Assembly (NCBI RefSeq): GCF_009909185.1
Contig: NZ_JAAAMV010000024.1
Location: 161,341-225,340 of the forward strand
Direction of reading: 5' to 3'
Source: Paenibacillus glycinis
GTDB taxonomy: Bacteria > Bacillota > Bacilli > Paenibacillales > Paenibacillaceae
Length of the DNA stretch: 64,000 nucleotides
Shown here: positions 1 through 8,062 of the stretch, piece after piece
Layout: every line of letters begins with the position of its first letter
Position numbering within the stretch: position 1 is the stretch's first letter
Program-made: the position numbers and the translations under genes
Notes under the pieces: generated by a model
Told to the model about the DNA's origin: nothing
The model's input: the letters and a program-made list of their open reading frames with translations, nothing else
Databases searched by the model: none

Positions 1-655
1 CGATGTGATGCACCGTGCCGGCGCCGCCTTCGCCCCAAGGCATCGATTTCGCGTTGATGTCGATCACGTTGCCGATGTCGCCGGCAGCGCGGTAACGGAC
101 GAGTCCGTTTTCTTCCCCGATTCTCGAGAGGCCCATGACGCTCGCGAGCGTGTCTTGGGTTTTCGCGGCGTTGATGCTGTACAGGATCGCGCCGCCGAAG
201 CCTTTGATCGCTTTATCCGTCGGCACGCCGCCGAACGACCATTGGCTCAGGGCGCCTTCTTCGCGTTCGACGATCTCGAGCTGCAGGCCGTCGCGGTCTT
301 TGAACTGCAGGTACGTTTCGCCGAAACGCTCCGTCCGTTCGAAGGCGACGCCGAGACGCGCCAACCGCGCTTCCCAGAAGGACAGCGCGCCCGTCGGCAC
401 CGCGAACGTGGTGTAGCCGACTTGGCCGCCGCCTACTTTGCCGAGCCGGGCGCCGGCCGACGGAAAGAACGTCATGATGGTGCCGGGGCCGCCGATCTCG
501 TTGCCGAAGTACAGGTGATACACCTCGGGCGCGTCGAAATTGATCGTTTTCTTAACCAGGCGCAAGCCGAGGATGCCCGCGTAGAAATCCACGTTGTCCT
601 GCGGGTGGCGCACGAAAGAAGTGATATGGTGGATACCGGCTGTTTGATAAGTCAT
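1..655 (-). CDS. mhqO: VOC-family ring-cleaving dioxygenase, MhqO-like (3' end cut by window)
   Basis: Reading leftwards from the ATG at 655, the frame stays open to the window edge and gives 218 residues. The start MTYQTAGIHHITSF and the following VDFYAGILGLRLVKKT are typical of vicinal-oxygen-chelate (glyoxalase/extradiol dioxygenase) proteins, and the His in GIHHIT is the expected first metal ligand. A second VOC module begins near residue 155 with FGGAILYS. In Bacillus subtilis the relatives MhqA/E/O are induced by quinones and catechols and are thought to open the rings of hydroquinones. A GGAGG lies just upstream of the start. The DoxX gene at 830-1216 is on the same strand upstream, as mhqP is beside mhqO in B. 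subtilis. The family is clear; the exact substrate is inferred from context. Confidence 0.85.
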   Translation of the reverse strand, partial: MTYQTAGIHHITSFVRHPQDNVDFYAGILGLRLVKKTINFDAPEVYHLYFGNEIGGPGTIMTFFPSAGARLGKVGGGQVGYTTFAVPTGALSFWEARLARLGVAFERTERFGETYLQFKDRDGLQLEIVEREEGALSQWSFGGVPTDKAIKGFGGAILYSINAAKTQDTLASVMGLSRIGEENGLVRYRAAGDIGNVIDINAKSMPWGEGGAGTVHHI

Positions 656-829
656 TAGAATTCCCTCCTAGTGTGAGTATGGCCAAGTCAGGCCGCGGTT
701 ATCGATCAGAGAAGATGGAACCCGGCTTTGCCGCGCCGTTATTGGGCGGCGCGGCCGCAGAAGAATCTTACCGCGCCGGTTTTGCTTGGCGCAACCGTTA
801 AATTGGCGAAAGCTTCCTGCGTATACGGT
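656..829. other. Spacer between mhqP and mhqO with a GC-rich hairpin
   Basis: This stretch separates the two minus-strand genes. It contains an inverted repeat at about 730-755 (GCCGCGCCG, 7-nt loop, then GCGGCGCGGC). There is no T-run on either side, so it looks like an RNA-processing or stability hairpin rather than a terminator. I see no gene here. Confidence 0.4.
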
Positions 830-1216
830 TTAACCCAACGAGTAAGCGCCTGCTCCGACCAAGGCTACGCCGACGACGACGACGAGGACCACGAGCGGGT
901 ATTCGTATCCGTTGGCCGTCGACCAGACGCCGTTCTTGCCGTGTACCTTCACGATCGCGCCCAGCATGGTCAGGCCGATCAGCACCGCGCCGACGGTCGT
1001 AAGCAGGCCGGCTCCGAACAACAGTCCGCCGACCAATTCCATCAAGCCGGATAGGACGGCCATGGCGACGCCGGGCTTAATGCCGACCGAGTCCATCCAA
1101 CCGCCGGTTCCCTTCGGACCGTAGCCGCCGAACCAACCGAACAATTTCTGGGCGCCGTGCCCCACGAACAACAACCCGATTACCACGCGAATCAACAACA
1201 ATCCCAAATCCATCAT
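830..1216 (-). CDS. mhqP: DoxX family membrane protein, MhqP-like
   Basis: This 128-residue protein has four predicted membrane helices. The first is LLLIRVVIGLLFVGHGAQKL, and the family motif GHGAQKLFGWFGG lies in the first loop. The last helix is the valine-rich VVLVVVVGVALVGAGAY. DoxX/MhqP proteins are small inner-membrane proteins often co-expressed with ring-cleaving dioxygenases or nitroreductases under quinone and thiol stress; their biochemical role is poorly defined. Four ATGs are clustered at the start. The one at 1216 sits 9 nt after GGAGG (1226-1230), the best spacing; ATGs at 1222 and 1225 would be too close. It is followed on the same strand by the mhqO-like dioxygenase, consistent with one transcript controlled from the palindromes at 1251-1430. 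Confidence 0.85.
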   Translation of the reverse strand: MMDLGLLLIRVVIGLLFVGHGAQKLFGWFGGYGPKGTGGWMDSVGIKPGVAMAVLSGLMELVGGLLFGAGLLTTVGAVLIGLTMLGAIVKVHGKNGVWSTANGYEYPLVVLVVVVGVALVGAGAYSLG

Positions 1217-1250
1217 TTTCATCATCCTCCGATATTAATTCTAATTTAAT

Positions 1251-1270
1251 ATTCTTTAATTTAAGATATA
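1251..1270 (-). promoter_or_regulatory. Imperfect MarR-type operator near the mhqP start
   Basis: ATTCTTTAATTTAAGATATA is an imperfect palindrome sharing the core TTAAATTTAAG/TTTAATTTAAGAT with the perfect site at 1415-1430. It lies 35-54 nt upstream of the mhqP start, where a repressor could block transcription of mhqP-mhqO. Confidence 0.45.
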
Positions 1271-1414
1271 AGACAAACGACTTGAGCGACGACGACAGGC
1301 AGCGAACAGCAATCAAGCGAAACCTATTCCTGCTCCAAATTCAACGATCAGGCAGTTCTACATGCCGCTGCACCTCCATGCAAAGTTCGATCCGTGTCCA
1401 TCTCGAAATTAATA

Positions 1415-1430
1415 ATCTTAAATTTAAGAT
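1415..1430. promoter_or_regulatory. Perfect 16-bp palindrome, candidate MhqR/MarR-family operator
   Basis: ATCTTAAATTTAAGAT is a perfect 16-bp palindrome in the intergenic region upstream of mhqP. The ATCT...AGAT arms resemble the operator arms known for the quinone-sensing repressor MhqR of B. subtilis. The regulator gene itself is not in the window. The surrounding 1231-1489 region contains no gene. Confidence 0.55.
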
Positions 1431-1489
1431 AATAATAAGCGACGTTTCGGCTTTTGTCAATACAGGCCGCGCATGAATTTCCGGCATGC

Positions 1490-1521
1490 AAAAAGCGGCC
1501 GCGCGCCGAGGCGACGACCGC
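1490..1521 (-). terminator. Probable terminator of the phytanoyl-CoA dioxygenase gene
   Basis: On the minus strand a GC-rich imperfect hairpin (GCGGTCGTCGC, short loop, GCGCGCGGCCGC) is followed at once by TTTTT. It lies about 40-70 nt after the stop codon at 1559. Confidence 0.5.
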
Positions 1522-1558
1522 AATCGCGTGCGTGATTAAACATGCGCCGGACGAATGG

Positions 1559-2551
1559 TTATTCCTTCTGGGCGACCGGCATCATCATGCCGTTGTCCAT
1601 GCCCATCATGCTGACGCTGCTGCCGTCCGTATCGTCGCCTTCGTACAAGTAGACTTCCGTGCCGAACGCCGGCTCCGCGTAAGGCAGATGCGTGCGGCCG
1701 CGGGCGAGGATCTGCCGATAATTGCCGGAATCGCCCTCGTAGCCGTCGTGGTCCCAAGGCACCCAGGAACGGGCGTTGCAATAATGGCAGACGTACGAAC
1801 GGCGGTATCTGTCCGCGGTTCTGTTCGGGAACGAACGGTGGAAGAGATGGGAATGGAAGAACAGCACGTCGCCGGGCTGAAGCGGGACCGGGATCGGCGC
1901 CGGATATTTGGCGACCATGCGGGAGAGCGTGTTCACTTCGTCGTCCAGATGACTGACGTTCTGCACGCCGTTCAGATCCGCGAAGGCGTCGAGGGCGTGC
2001 ACGTTGCCGCCGCCGATTTCCTTGGGCGGGTACACGGGCTCATGGTTCGATCCCGGAACGACCCAGAGGCAGCCGTTCTCTTCGTCGGCCTGCTCGAGCG
2101 CGATCCATGCTCCGACTAGCGTGTCGGGATGCGTCTTGATATAGCAGGAGTCCTGATGCCAGCCTTGGCCGCCGCGGCCGGGCGGATTCAGGAACATCAT
2201 CGACTGCACGGCGTACACGTCCGGCCCGATGAGCGCTTCCGTGACGTCCAGCACGCGGGGATGCAGCATGCCGCGTTCGGCTGCCGCGTCGAGGCGGGAA
2301 AGCATATGGATGCGCGTTGCCGCTTTGAATTCTTCCTTTAAAGGATCGTTGCTTCCCGGCTCGTACGATTTCGGCTTCTCGCTGTTCAGCCGCGTACGTT
2401 CGGCCAGCTCGTACAGCTCGGCGATGTCTTCTTTCGAGAGTAAACCTTTGACGATCAGGAATCCGTTTCGCTGGTAATGCACGTAATCTTCGACGCTGAC
2501 CAAGTAGCGGTCTTCTCTAGGGCGAGACTTAGGCGTGTAAAAGGTTGCCAT
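1559..2551 (-). CDS. Phytanoyl-CoA dioxygenase (PhyH) family protein
   Basis: This is a 330-residue member of the Fe(II)/2-oxoglutarate dioxygenase superfamily (PhyH/EctD-like). The metal triad is visible as HQD in GWHQDSCYI and a distal His in FFHSHLFHRSFPN, and the Arg in RYRRSYVCHY is placed to bind 2-oxoglutarate. The substrate is unknown; bacterial members hydroxylate many small molecules, and those beside AraC regulators are often linked to sugar or compatible-solute metabolism. I chose the ATG at 2551 (MATFYTPKSRPR) because GGAGG lies 10 nt upstream; an ATG nine bases earlier would leave only one base of spacing. The AraC-type regulator at 2644-3543 lies just upstream on the same strand and is its likely controller. 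Confidence 0.8.
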   Translation of the reverse strand: MATFYTPKSRPREDRYLVSVEDYVHYQRNGFLIVKGLLSKEDIAELYELAERTRLNSEKPKSYEPGSNDPLKEEFKAATRIHMLSRLDAAAERGMLHPRVLDVTEALIGPDVYAVQSMMFLNPPGRGGQGWHQDSCYIKTHPDTLVGAWIALEQADEENGCLWVVPGSNHEPVYPPKEIGGGNVHALDAFADLNGVQNVSHLDDEVNTLSRMVAKYPAPIPVPLQPGDVLFFHSHLFHRSFPNRTADRYRRSYVCHYCNARSWVPWDHDGYEGDSGNYRQILARGRTHLPYAEPAFGTEVYLYEGDDTDGSSVSMMGMDNGMMMPVAQKE

Positions 2552-2643
2552 CGTTTTCATGCCTCCAATGAAGTGGGGTATGCTTCTATTTTGCGTCATC
2601 GGAGACAGCGGTTTCAATGGAGGGAAAACGATAAACGATGTCT

Positions 2644-3543
2644 TTATTTGATTTCGGCATTCACGAGGATGTGCCGGTTGGCGAAGGTTCGTCCGGGATC
2701 GACCTCAATGGCCGCATGGCGGAAGATGGGCTCCTTGCAGCGCTCCAGGTATTCGGTGGCCGTGATGCCGCGAATGCGCTTGTATATTTTTGAGAAATGA
2801 TGTTCGTCCCCGAATCCGCATTGGTACGCGATTTGCTTCACGTTGCCGCTGCCCAGCATCATCAGTTCCTCCGCCAGATTAATGCGGCGTTCCAGCAGCA
2901 TCCGCTTGGGCGATATGCCGACGGAGGCGACGAACATGCGGGTGAAATGCTCGTGCGACCAGCCGGACTGCCGGGCGATCTGCTCGATCGTGACGGGCTC
3001 GGTCAGATGCGCTTCGATATAAGCGATCGCCTTCGAGATTTGAACGGGATAACCGGCGGAAGCGAATTCCGGCGTATTGTCGGCAAATGCGGCGATCTCC
3101 TCGAGCGCGGCCGCCACGAGCGCGGACAGGCGCCGTTTCCAATGATGCGATTGGTAACCGGCCACGACGATGATCTGCTGCATGATGCCGGCGACCAAGC
3201 TGCCGTGCTTGGCGGGCACGATATGGAAACTCGGCTGCAGCAGCGACGCGAACCGTTCGTCGCGTCCGCGCAGCGCGCCGTAGTCGAAATGCACGAACAA
3301 GTGACGGGTCGTCCGTTCTTCGTCGAAGAGGTAACGGTGGCGCTCGCCCGGACGCGTGAAGACGAAGCAAGGGACGTCGAGCGCGTGGGGAACGTCTCCA
3401 TGCTCGTAGACGGTGCCCGTTCCTTCGGGGAAATAAACCAGCTCGTAGTCGTCGATCGCGCGGACGCCGAGGACGGAGCCTCTGCTGACGATGATATCGC
3501 CGACGTTATGGACGTACGGCCAGCCGCCTTGATCATGACTCAT
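2644..3543 (-). CDS. AraC family transcriptional regulator
   Basis: This is a protein of about 299 residues. The N-terminal half looks like a cupin-type sensor (ELVYFPEGTGTVYEH and a later HLFVHFDYG). The C-terminal 100 residues form the double helix-turn-helix of AraC/XylS proteins: one motif at IEQIARQSGWSHEHFTRMF, a second at VKQIAYQCGFGDEHHFSKIY, then RGITATEYLERC. It probably senses a small molecule and controls the downstream PhyH-type gene, 92 bp away on the same strand. The start is uncertain. A GTG at 3555 in the same frame sits only 3 nt from GGAAGG, and the ATG at 3543 sits 15 nt from it. The function class is secure and the ligand is unknown. Confidence 0.85.
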   Translation of the reverse strand: MSHDQGGWPYVHNVGDIIVSRGSVLGVRAIDDYELVYFPEGTGTVYEHGDVPHALDVPCFVFTRPGERHRYLFDEERTTRHLFVHFDYGALRGRDERFASLLQPSFHIVPAKHGSLVAGIMQQIIVVAGYQSHHWKRRLSALVAAALEEIAAFADNTPEFASAGYPVQISKAIAYIEAHLTEPVTIEQIARQSGWSHEHFTRMFVASVGISPKRMLLERRINLAEELMMLGSGNVKQIAYQCGFGDEHHFSKIYKRIRGITATEYLERCKEPIFRHAAIEVDPGRTFANRHILVNAEIK

Positions 3544-3698
3544 GGCGCATAACACGTTCCTTCCCGTTTCGCAGCCTCCGCGGTCCCGGCAGGCGGCGAG
3601 CGTTGGCTTTTGCGTTTATTATGCCGAAGCGCGGAGCGGGGCGCAATAGGAAGGGGCCGCGCCGCGAGATCTTTCAATTAAGAAACGCGTTTTTTATA

Positions 3699-3727
3699 TT
3701 GAAAATGCCGCGGGCGCGAGCTATAGT
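3699..3727 (+). promoter_or_regulatory. Promoter of the IclR-SDR-FAH-lactonase operon
   Basis: There is a -35 box TTGAAA at 3699-3704, a 17-nt spacer and a -10 box TATAGT at 3722-3727. The expected start of transcription is about 3734, upstream of the palindrome at 3759-3776. Confidence 0.6.
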
Positions 3728-3758
3728 TAAATCGTAGAAGGTTTACTATATAGAAATT

Positions 3759-3776
3759 GGTTTTGTATACAAAACC
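3759..3776. promoter_or_regulatory. Perfect 18-bp palindrome, probable IclR operator
   Basis: GGTTTTGTATACAAAACC is a perfect 18-bp palindrome located after the promoter and 16 nt before the IclR start codon. IclR proteins bind such short palindromes, so autoregulation by blocking transcription of the whole operon is the simplest reading. Confidence 0.65.
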
Positions 3777-3791
3777 GAGTGAGGCGATGGA

Positions 3792-4550
3792 GTGTCGGAG
3801 GAGCGCAAATACTGGGTCCCCGCATTGGAGAAGGCCGATAAAGTGGTTGCCGTGCTGGCCGCCGAACCGGCCCGGCACAAGCTGATCGACTTGTCCAGGC
3901 GGCTGGACATCAACAAGAGCTCGATGTTTTCCCTGTTGAACACGATGGAAGCGCTGCAGTGGGTGGTGCGGGGAGAGGGCGATACGTATTCCCTCGGCCG
4001 CGCGTTCGCCGCCTACGGTTCCGCGTACGCGCAGAACTATGACTTGAACCGGTCGTTCCAGCAGGAAGCCGCCGGCGCGCGGGACAGGCTCAAGGAAACG
4101 ATTCAACTGGCGCGGCTGGAGGGCAACCAGGTGCTCTATCTGGGCAAGCTGGAAGCGCTCTCGCCGGTCCGGCTGCAGTCGGAGCCCGGCATGCTGCTGC
4201 CGGCCCATGCGACCGCGCTCGGCAAAGCGATGCTCTCGCAGCTGGACGACGCCGAGCTCGAGCGGCTGTATCCGGAATCGGCGCTGCCGGCGCTGACGCC
4301 GCATACGATTCAGGACCGCGAATCGCTGCTCCGGGAGCTGCGGGCCATTCGGGAGCAAGGTTTCGCCGAAGACGACCAGGAGTCCGTCATGGGTTTCCGC
4401 TGCGTCGCGGCGGCCATCCGAAGCGGGAGCGGCCAGGCGCCCGCGGCGGTCAGCTGCTCCATGCTGCTGCATCAATGGGAAGCGAAGAATGGCGAGGCAA
4501 GGACGGAGATGCTGGCGCTCGCCGGCAGACTGTCCGTGCCGCATTCATAA
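3792..4550 (+). CDS. IclR family transcriptional regulator
   Basis: This is a 252-residue regulator. The N-terminal winged helix-turn-helix (about residues 10-65) includes HKLIDLSRRLDINKSSMFSLL. It is followed by the IclR effector domain, with LPAHATALGKAML near residue 135 and REQGFAEDDQESVMGFRCVAAAI near 190. These proteins bind sugar acids or aromatic acids and commonly regulate the adjacent catabolic operon. The start is a GTG at 3792 with GAGG 7 nt upstream. It is the first gene of the run that continues with the SDR, FAH and lactonase genes, so the ligand is likely a pathway intermediate. The palindrome at 3759-3776 is the likely operator. Confidence 0.9.
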   Translation: MSEERKYWVPALEKADKVVAVLAAEPARHKLIDLSRRLDINKSSMFSLLNTMEALQWVVRGEGDTYSLGRAFAAYGSAYAQNYDLNRSFQQEAAGARDRLKETIQLARLEGNQVLYLGKLEALSPVRLQSEPGMLLPAHATALGKAMLSQLDDAELERLYPESALPALTPHTIQDRESLLRELRAIREQGFAEDDQESVMGFRCVAAAIRSGSGQAPAAVSCSMLLHQWEAKNGEARTEMLALAGRLSVPHS

Positions 4551-4568
4551 GGAAGAGGAGATGATGGC

Positions 4569-5342
4569 ATGCGATTGAAGGACAAAGTCATTTTGATTAC
4601 GGGTTCGGGATCCGGCATCGGCAAGAGCACGGCGCTGTTATTCGCGAGCGAAGGCGCGAAGCTGGTCATCAACGATCTGTCCGAACCGAACGGGACCGCG
4701 ACGGTACAGGAAATCGAGGCGGCCGGCGGCGAAGCGATCTTCATCCGCGCCGACGTGACGAACCCCGATGAAGTATCCGCGATGGTCGACGCGATCATCG
4801 CGAAGTACGGCGTGATCGACGTGCTGTTCAACAACGCCGGCATCAGCGGCGTCGGCGTGCTGCACGAGATCGATCCCGAAGCATGGGACCGCGTCATCAA
4901 CGTCAACATCCGGGGCGTCTTTCTGCCGAGCAAGTACGTCATCCCGCACATGATGGAGCGCCGCAGCGGTTCGATCATTAATATGTCGTCCTGCATCGCG
5001 GAGGTGGGCCTTGCCCGCCGCGCTTCGTACGCGGCGACCAAAGGCGCCGTGCTGGCATTGACGAAGTCGATGCAGGTCGATTACGCGCCTTACCATATCC
5101 GCGTCAACGCGCTGCTGCCGGGCACCATCATGACGCCGTTCGTCGAAAATTACCTGAAGAACTCGTACGACAATCAAGAAGAAGCCATCGCGGGCTTGAA
5201 GAAGCGCCAGCTGAGCGAAGAGCTCGGCCTGCCGGAGGACGTGGCGAAAGCCGCGCTGTTCCTGGCTTCCGACGAGTCGACGTTCGTTATGGGCTCGCCG
5301 CTCTACGTCGACGGCGGCGTCGTGTTCGGCAAGAACGCGTAG
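4569..5342 (+). CDS. SDR family NAD(P)-dependent oxidoreductase (sugar or sugar-acid dehydrogenase)
   Basis: This is a 257-residue classical short-chain dehydrogenase. The cofactor motif TGSGSGIG is near residue 10, NNAG near 90, the catalytic Ser in NMSSCIAEVGLARRA near 140, and YAATK (Tyr/Lys) near 155. The C-terminal SPLYVDGG is typical of the family. A ribosome site AGGAAGAGGAG precedes the ATG. It sits between an IclR regulator and genes for an FAH-family hydrolase and an amidohydrolase. In the non-phosphorylating L-fucose/L-rhamnose routes an SDR acts either as the sugar 1-dehydrogenase or as the 2-keto-3-deoxy-sugar-acid 4-dehydrogenase, and either role fits. No sugar-acid dehydratase is visible nearby, so the pathway may be split or different. 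Confidence 0.85.
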   Translation: MRLKDKVILITGSGSGIGKSTALLFASEGAKLVINDLSEPNGTATVQEIEAAGGEAIFIRADVTNPDEVSAMVDAIIAKYGVIDVLFNNAGISGVGVLHEIDPEAWDRVINVNIRGVFLPSKYVIPHMMERRSGSIINMSSCIAEVGLARRASYAATKGAVLALTKSMQVDYAPYHIRVNALLPGTIMTPFVENYLKNSYDNQEEAIAGLKKRQLSEELGLPEDVAKAALFLASDESTFVMGSPLYVDGGVVFGKNA

Positions 5343-5396
5343 CCGGACTTATTCCGCGATGACGACATTTATAAATCAGGAAGGGTGTAAACGAAG

Positions 5397-6305
5397 ATGA
5401 AATTGATCAGCATCTCGAAACAAGGCCGCAACGCGCTTGGCGTCGCGACGGAGAACGGCATTATCGACGTCGAGCTGGCGTTGGCGGCAGAAGCGTCCCG
5501 CGCGAGCTCGGAGGTTCCTTCGGACGTCATGTCGGTCATCGGCGGAGGCGAAGAGGCATTGGCGTCGCTGCGCGGGTTCGTCGAATCGCTGCCCGCTTCG
5601 GGCAACGAAGCTTACTTGCGCGGCGAGGACGAGATCGAATGGGGACCGTGCGTCACGGCGCCGAACAAGATTATTTGCGTCGGCCTCAACTACCGCAAGC
5701 ATGCGGAAGAAACGAATGCGCCGATCCCGCAGTTTCCGATCCTGTTCAACAAATTCAACAATACGCTGACGGGACATCTGCGGGAGATTGCCGTTCCGAA
5801 AGTGACGCAGAAGCTCGATTACGAAGCGGAGCTCGTCATCGTCATCGGCAAGCAAGCCAAATACGTCTCCAAGGAAGACGCGCTCGGCCATGTGTTCGGC
5901 TATTGCGCGGTCAACGACCTGTCGGCCCGCGATCTGCAGCTGCGCACGCATCAATGGCTGCTCGGCAAATCCTGCGACGATTTCAGCCCGCTCGGCCCGT
6001 ATCTCGTGACGGCGGACGAAGTCGGCAACCCGAACGACCTGGCGATCAAAGCGACCGTCAACGGCGAGGTTCGCCAGAACTCCAACACGTCGGACATGAT
6101 CTTCCATTGCGACGAGATCGTAAGCTATATCTCGCAGCATATGACGCTCGTGCCCGGCGACGTCATCCTGACCGGCACGCCGGAAGGCGTCGTGCTCGGC
6201 CTTCCGGAGGCGCAGCAGGTGTATTTGCAGCCGGGCGATGAAGTGACGATCGAAATCGAAAAGCTCGGCAAGTTGACGAACCGTTTCGTCGCGGATCCGG
6301 CTTAA
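5397..6305 (+). CDS. Fumarylacetoacetate hydrolase (FAH) family protein
   Basis: This is a 302-residue protein. The FAH catalytic core begins near residue 80 with KIICVGLNYRKHAEE. Metal ligands are expected in DYEAELVIVIGK (the E-x-E pair near 142-144) and in the Asp of VNDLSARDLQ. A conserved segment FSPLGPYLV follows near 200, and TGTPEGVVLGL near 265. Family members cleave C-C bonds in diketo acids. In the L-fucose pathway the member hydrolyses 2,4-diketo-3-deoxy-L-fuconate to pyruvate and lactate, and related enzymes serve rhamnose and other sugar acids. The gene follows the SDR by 54 bp and precedes the lactonase by 22 bp, so co-transcription is likely. The exact substrate is inferred from neighbours. 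Confidence 0.85.
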   Translation: MKLISISKQGRNALGVATENGIIDVELALAAEASRASSEVPSDVMSVIGGGEEALASLRGFVESLPASGNEAYLRGEDEIEWGPCVTAPNKIICVGLNYRKHAEETNAPIPQFPILFNKFNNTLTGHLREIAVPKVTQKLDYEAELVIVIGKQAKYVSKEDALGHVFGYCAVNDLSARDLQLRTHQWLLGKSCDDFSPLGPYLVTADEVGNPNDLAIKATVNGEVRQNSNTSDMIFHCDEIVSYISQHMTLVPGDVILTGTPEGVVLGLPEAQQVYLQPGDEVTIEIEKLGKLTNRFVADPA

Positions 6306-6327
6306 CCCATAACGCGAGGTGTCTGGA

Positions 6328-7179
6328 ATGAGTCGAACAATCGATGCGCATCAGCATTATTGGGAGCTTGAACGCGGCGACTACGGCTGGCTGACGCCGG
6401 AGGCCGGTCCGATCCTGTACCGGGACTACGTCCCGGCGGATTTGGAGCCGGAGCTGGCGCGCGCGGGCATTCGCCAGTCGATCGTGGTGCAGGCGGCCCA
6501 GACGCATGCGGAGACCGCTTATATGCTGGAACTGGCGGAACGTTCGGATTCCGTTGCGGGCGTCGTCGGCTGGCTGAATTTTCAGGATCCGAATTGGCGC
6601 GACGTGCTGAAGATTTTCCGCGCGCATCCGAAATTCCTCGGCGTGCGCGTCATGCTGCAGGAGATGCGCGACGCCGCGGAGGTGCTCGAGCCGAACAGCC
6701 TGGAGGCGCTTCGGCATTTGGCGGAGATCGGCCTGCCCGTCGATCTGCTCATGAAGTCCAGCCAGCTTCCGGAGACGATCGCGCTGCTGAAGCAGGTCCC
6801 GAACCTGCATGCCGTGATCGATCATATCGGCAAGCCGCGAATCGGGGAAGGGCGGTTCGAGCCTTGGGCAAGCCAAATGCAGGAAATCGCCGCGAACTAT
6901 TCCGGCGTGTACTGCAAATTGTCGGGCATGCTGACGGAGGCGGATCATGATGCATGGCAGCCGGAGCAGTTTACCGCGTACGTGCGGCATGTCGTCGCCT
7001 GCTTCGGCGTCGGACGCGTCATGTTCGGCAGCGATTGGCCGGTATGCCTGCTGGCGGGCAGCTATGCGGACGTGCGCGACGTGCTGCGCGCGGCGTTGCC
7101 GGAGGGGCTTGACAGTGCCCAGCTTGCGGCCGTGTACGGCGACAATGCGGCGGCATTTTATAAGCTGCCGGCGGAATAA
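6328..7179 (+). CDS. Amidohydrolase 2 family protein, L-fuconolactonase-like
   Basis: This is a 283-residue TIM-barrel hydrolase. The metal-binding start is IDAHQHYWELERGDYGWL. A second conserved His is in LHAVIDHIGKP near residue 170, and FGSDWPVCL near 235 carries the terminal Asp. This pattern matches the COG3618 sugar lactonases that open L-fucono- or L-rhamnono-lactone. The ATG at 6328 has GAGGTG upstream; a GTG at 6319 in frame would overlap that site and is less likely. It is the last gene of the operon and is followed by a strong terminator at 7228-7257. With the SDR and FAH genes it supports an oxidative deoxy-sugar route. Confidence 0.85.
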   Translation: MSRTIDAHQHYWELERGDYGWLTPEAGPILYRDYVPADLEPELARAGIRQSIVVQAAQTHAETAYMLELAERSDSVAGVVGWLNFQDPNWRDVLKIFRAHPKFLGVRVMLQEMRDAAEVLEPNSLEALRHLAEIGLPVDLLMKSSQLPETIALLKQVPNLHAVIDHIGKPRIGEGRFEPWASQMQEIAANYSGVYCKLSGMLTEADHDAWQPEQFTAYVRHVVACFGVGRVMFGSDWPVCLLAGSYADVRDVLRAALPEGLDSAQLAAVYGDNAAAFYKLPAE

Positions 7180-7227
7180 CGATCGAAAAGGAATAAAGCA
7201 GCAAATCGATACGCGAATTTCCTGAAG

Positions 7228-7257
7228 GGCTTCCGCCGAAAGTGGCGGAAGCCTTTT
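7228..7257 (+). terminator. Rho-independent terminator of the IclR/lactonase operon
   Basis: A perfect 10-bp stem GGCTTCCGCC / GGCGGAAGCC with a 6-nt loop is followed by TTTT. Confidence 0.85.
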
Positions 7258-7327
7258 CGGCGCGTCGGCGTTCTGACGGCTGACGAACGCATCCCTTGAA
7301 TACTTTTTGGTTTACGACCTAAGACCG

Positions 7328-7369
7328 TTGACATGGGTCATTCTATTTCGTATAGTCGACATGGACTAT
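7328..7369 (+). promoter_or_regulatory. Promoter and overlapping PadR operator of the padR-MFS operon
   Basis: The -35 box is TTGACA at 7328-7333, then a 17-nt spacer and the -10 box TATAGT at 7351-7356. An inverted repeat ATAGTC-6 nt-GACTAT (7352-7369) overlaps the -10 box. A repressor bound there would block RNA polymerase directly, as PadR-type autorepressors do. Confidence 0.7.
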
Positions 7370-7407
7370 GTGATGACAATACCGTTTTCGAAGGAGTCGA
7401 GATTTGG

Positions 7408-8031
7408 ATGGCTAATCGTAAGGTTTCCAACATGCTGGCACTTGCCGTCTTATCGCTGCTCAATGAGAAACCGATGCATCCGTACGAGATGTCCGCCACG
7501 ATGAAACAGCGCGGCATTCCCGATGTCATCAAGCTGAATAACGGCTCGCTGTATTCCGTAGTGGAGGCGCTGCTGAAGCACGGTTGGGTCGTTCCGCTGG
7601 AGACGTCGCGGGAAGGAAAGCACCCGGAGCGGACGATCTATGCCCCGACCGATGCGGGGAAGGCGGAATTCCACGACTGGCTTCGGGAGCTTATCTACGA
7701 GCCGGCGAAAGAATATCCCCATTTCCCGGCCGCATTGGCGTTCATCGGGCATGTCTCGCCGCAGGAGACGGCCGGTCTCCTGGATCAACGCATCGGCTTC
7801 ATTCGGAAGAACGTCGCCGAACGTCGGGCGGGCATGGACTACGCGGCGTCCCAAGGGCTGTCCCGCATATTTTTGATCGAAGCGGAGTTCATCGTCCACC
7901 AGTCGGAAGCCGAATTGAAGTGGCTGCTGGCATTCAAGGAGGACATCAAGAACGGCAGGCTCACCGAGCAGGTCAACGGAGAGACGGCATGGCATATGTC
8001 CGTGCCGCCCGACGAGGAACTGCTGCCGTAG
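7408..8031 (+). CDS. PadR family transcriptional regulator
   Basis: This is a 207-residue protein. The N-terminal PadR winged helix is MLALAVLSLLNEKPMHPYEMSATM followed by NGSLYSVVEALLKHGWV and the wing REGKHPERTIYAPTDAGKAEF. The C-terminal Vir-like helical part carries the dimer interface. The ATG at 7408 has AAGGAG 11 nt upstream, a spacing common in this genome. The MFS pump gene follows after 31 bp, a typical arrangement in which a PadR protein senses a toxic compound and derepresses its own efflux pump. The operator overlapping the -10 box supports autoregulation. Confidence 0.9.
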   Translation: MANRKVSNMLALAVLSLLNEKPMHPYEMSATMKQRGIPDVIKLNNGSLYSVVEALLKHGWVVPLETSREGKHPERTIYAPTDAGKAEFHDWLRELIYEPAKEYPHFPAALAFIGHVSPQETAGLLDQRIGFIRKNVAERRAGMDYAASQGLSRIFLIEAEFIVHQSEAELKWLLAFKEDIKNGRLTEQVNGETAWHMSVPPDEELLP

Positions 8032-8062
8032 TAAAAAAGAAACGTGGAGGGAACAACAAACA

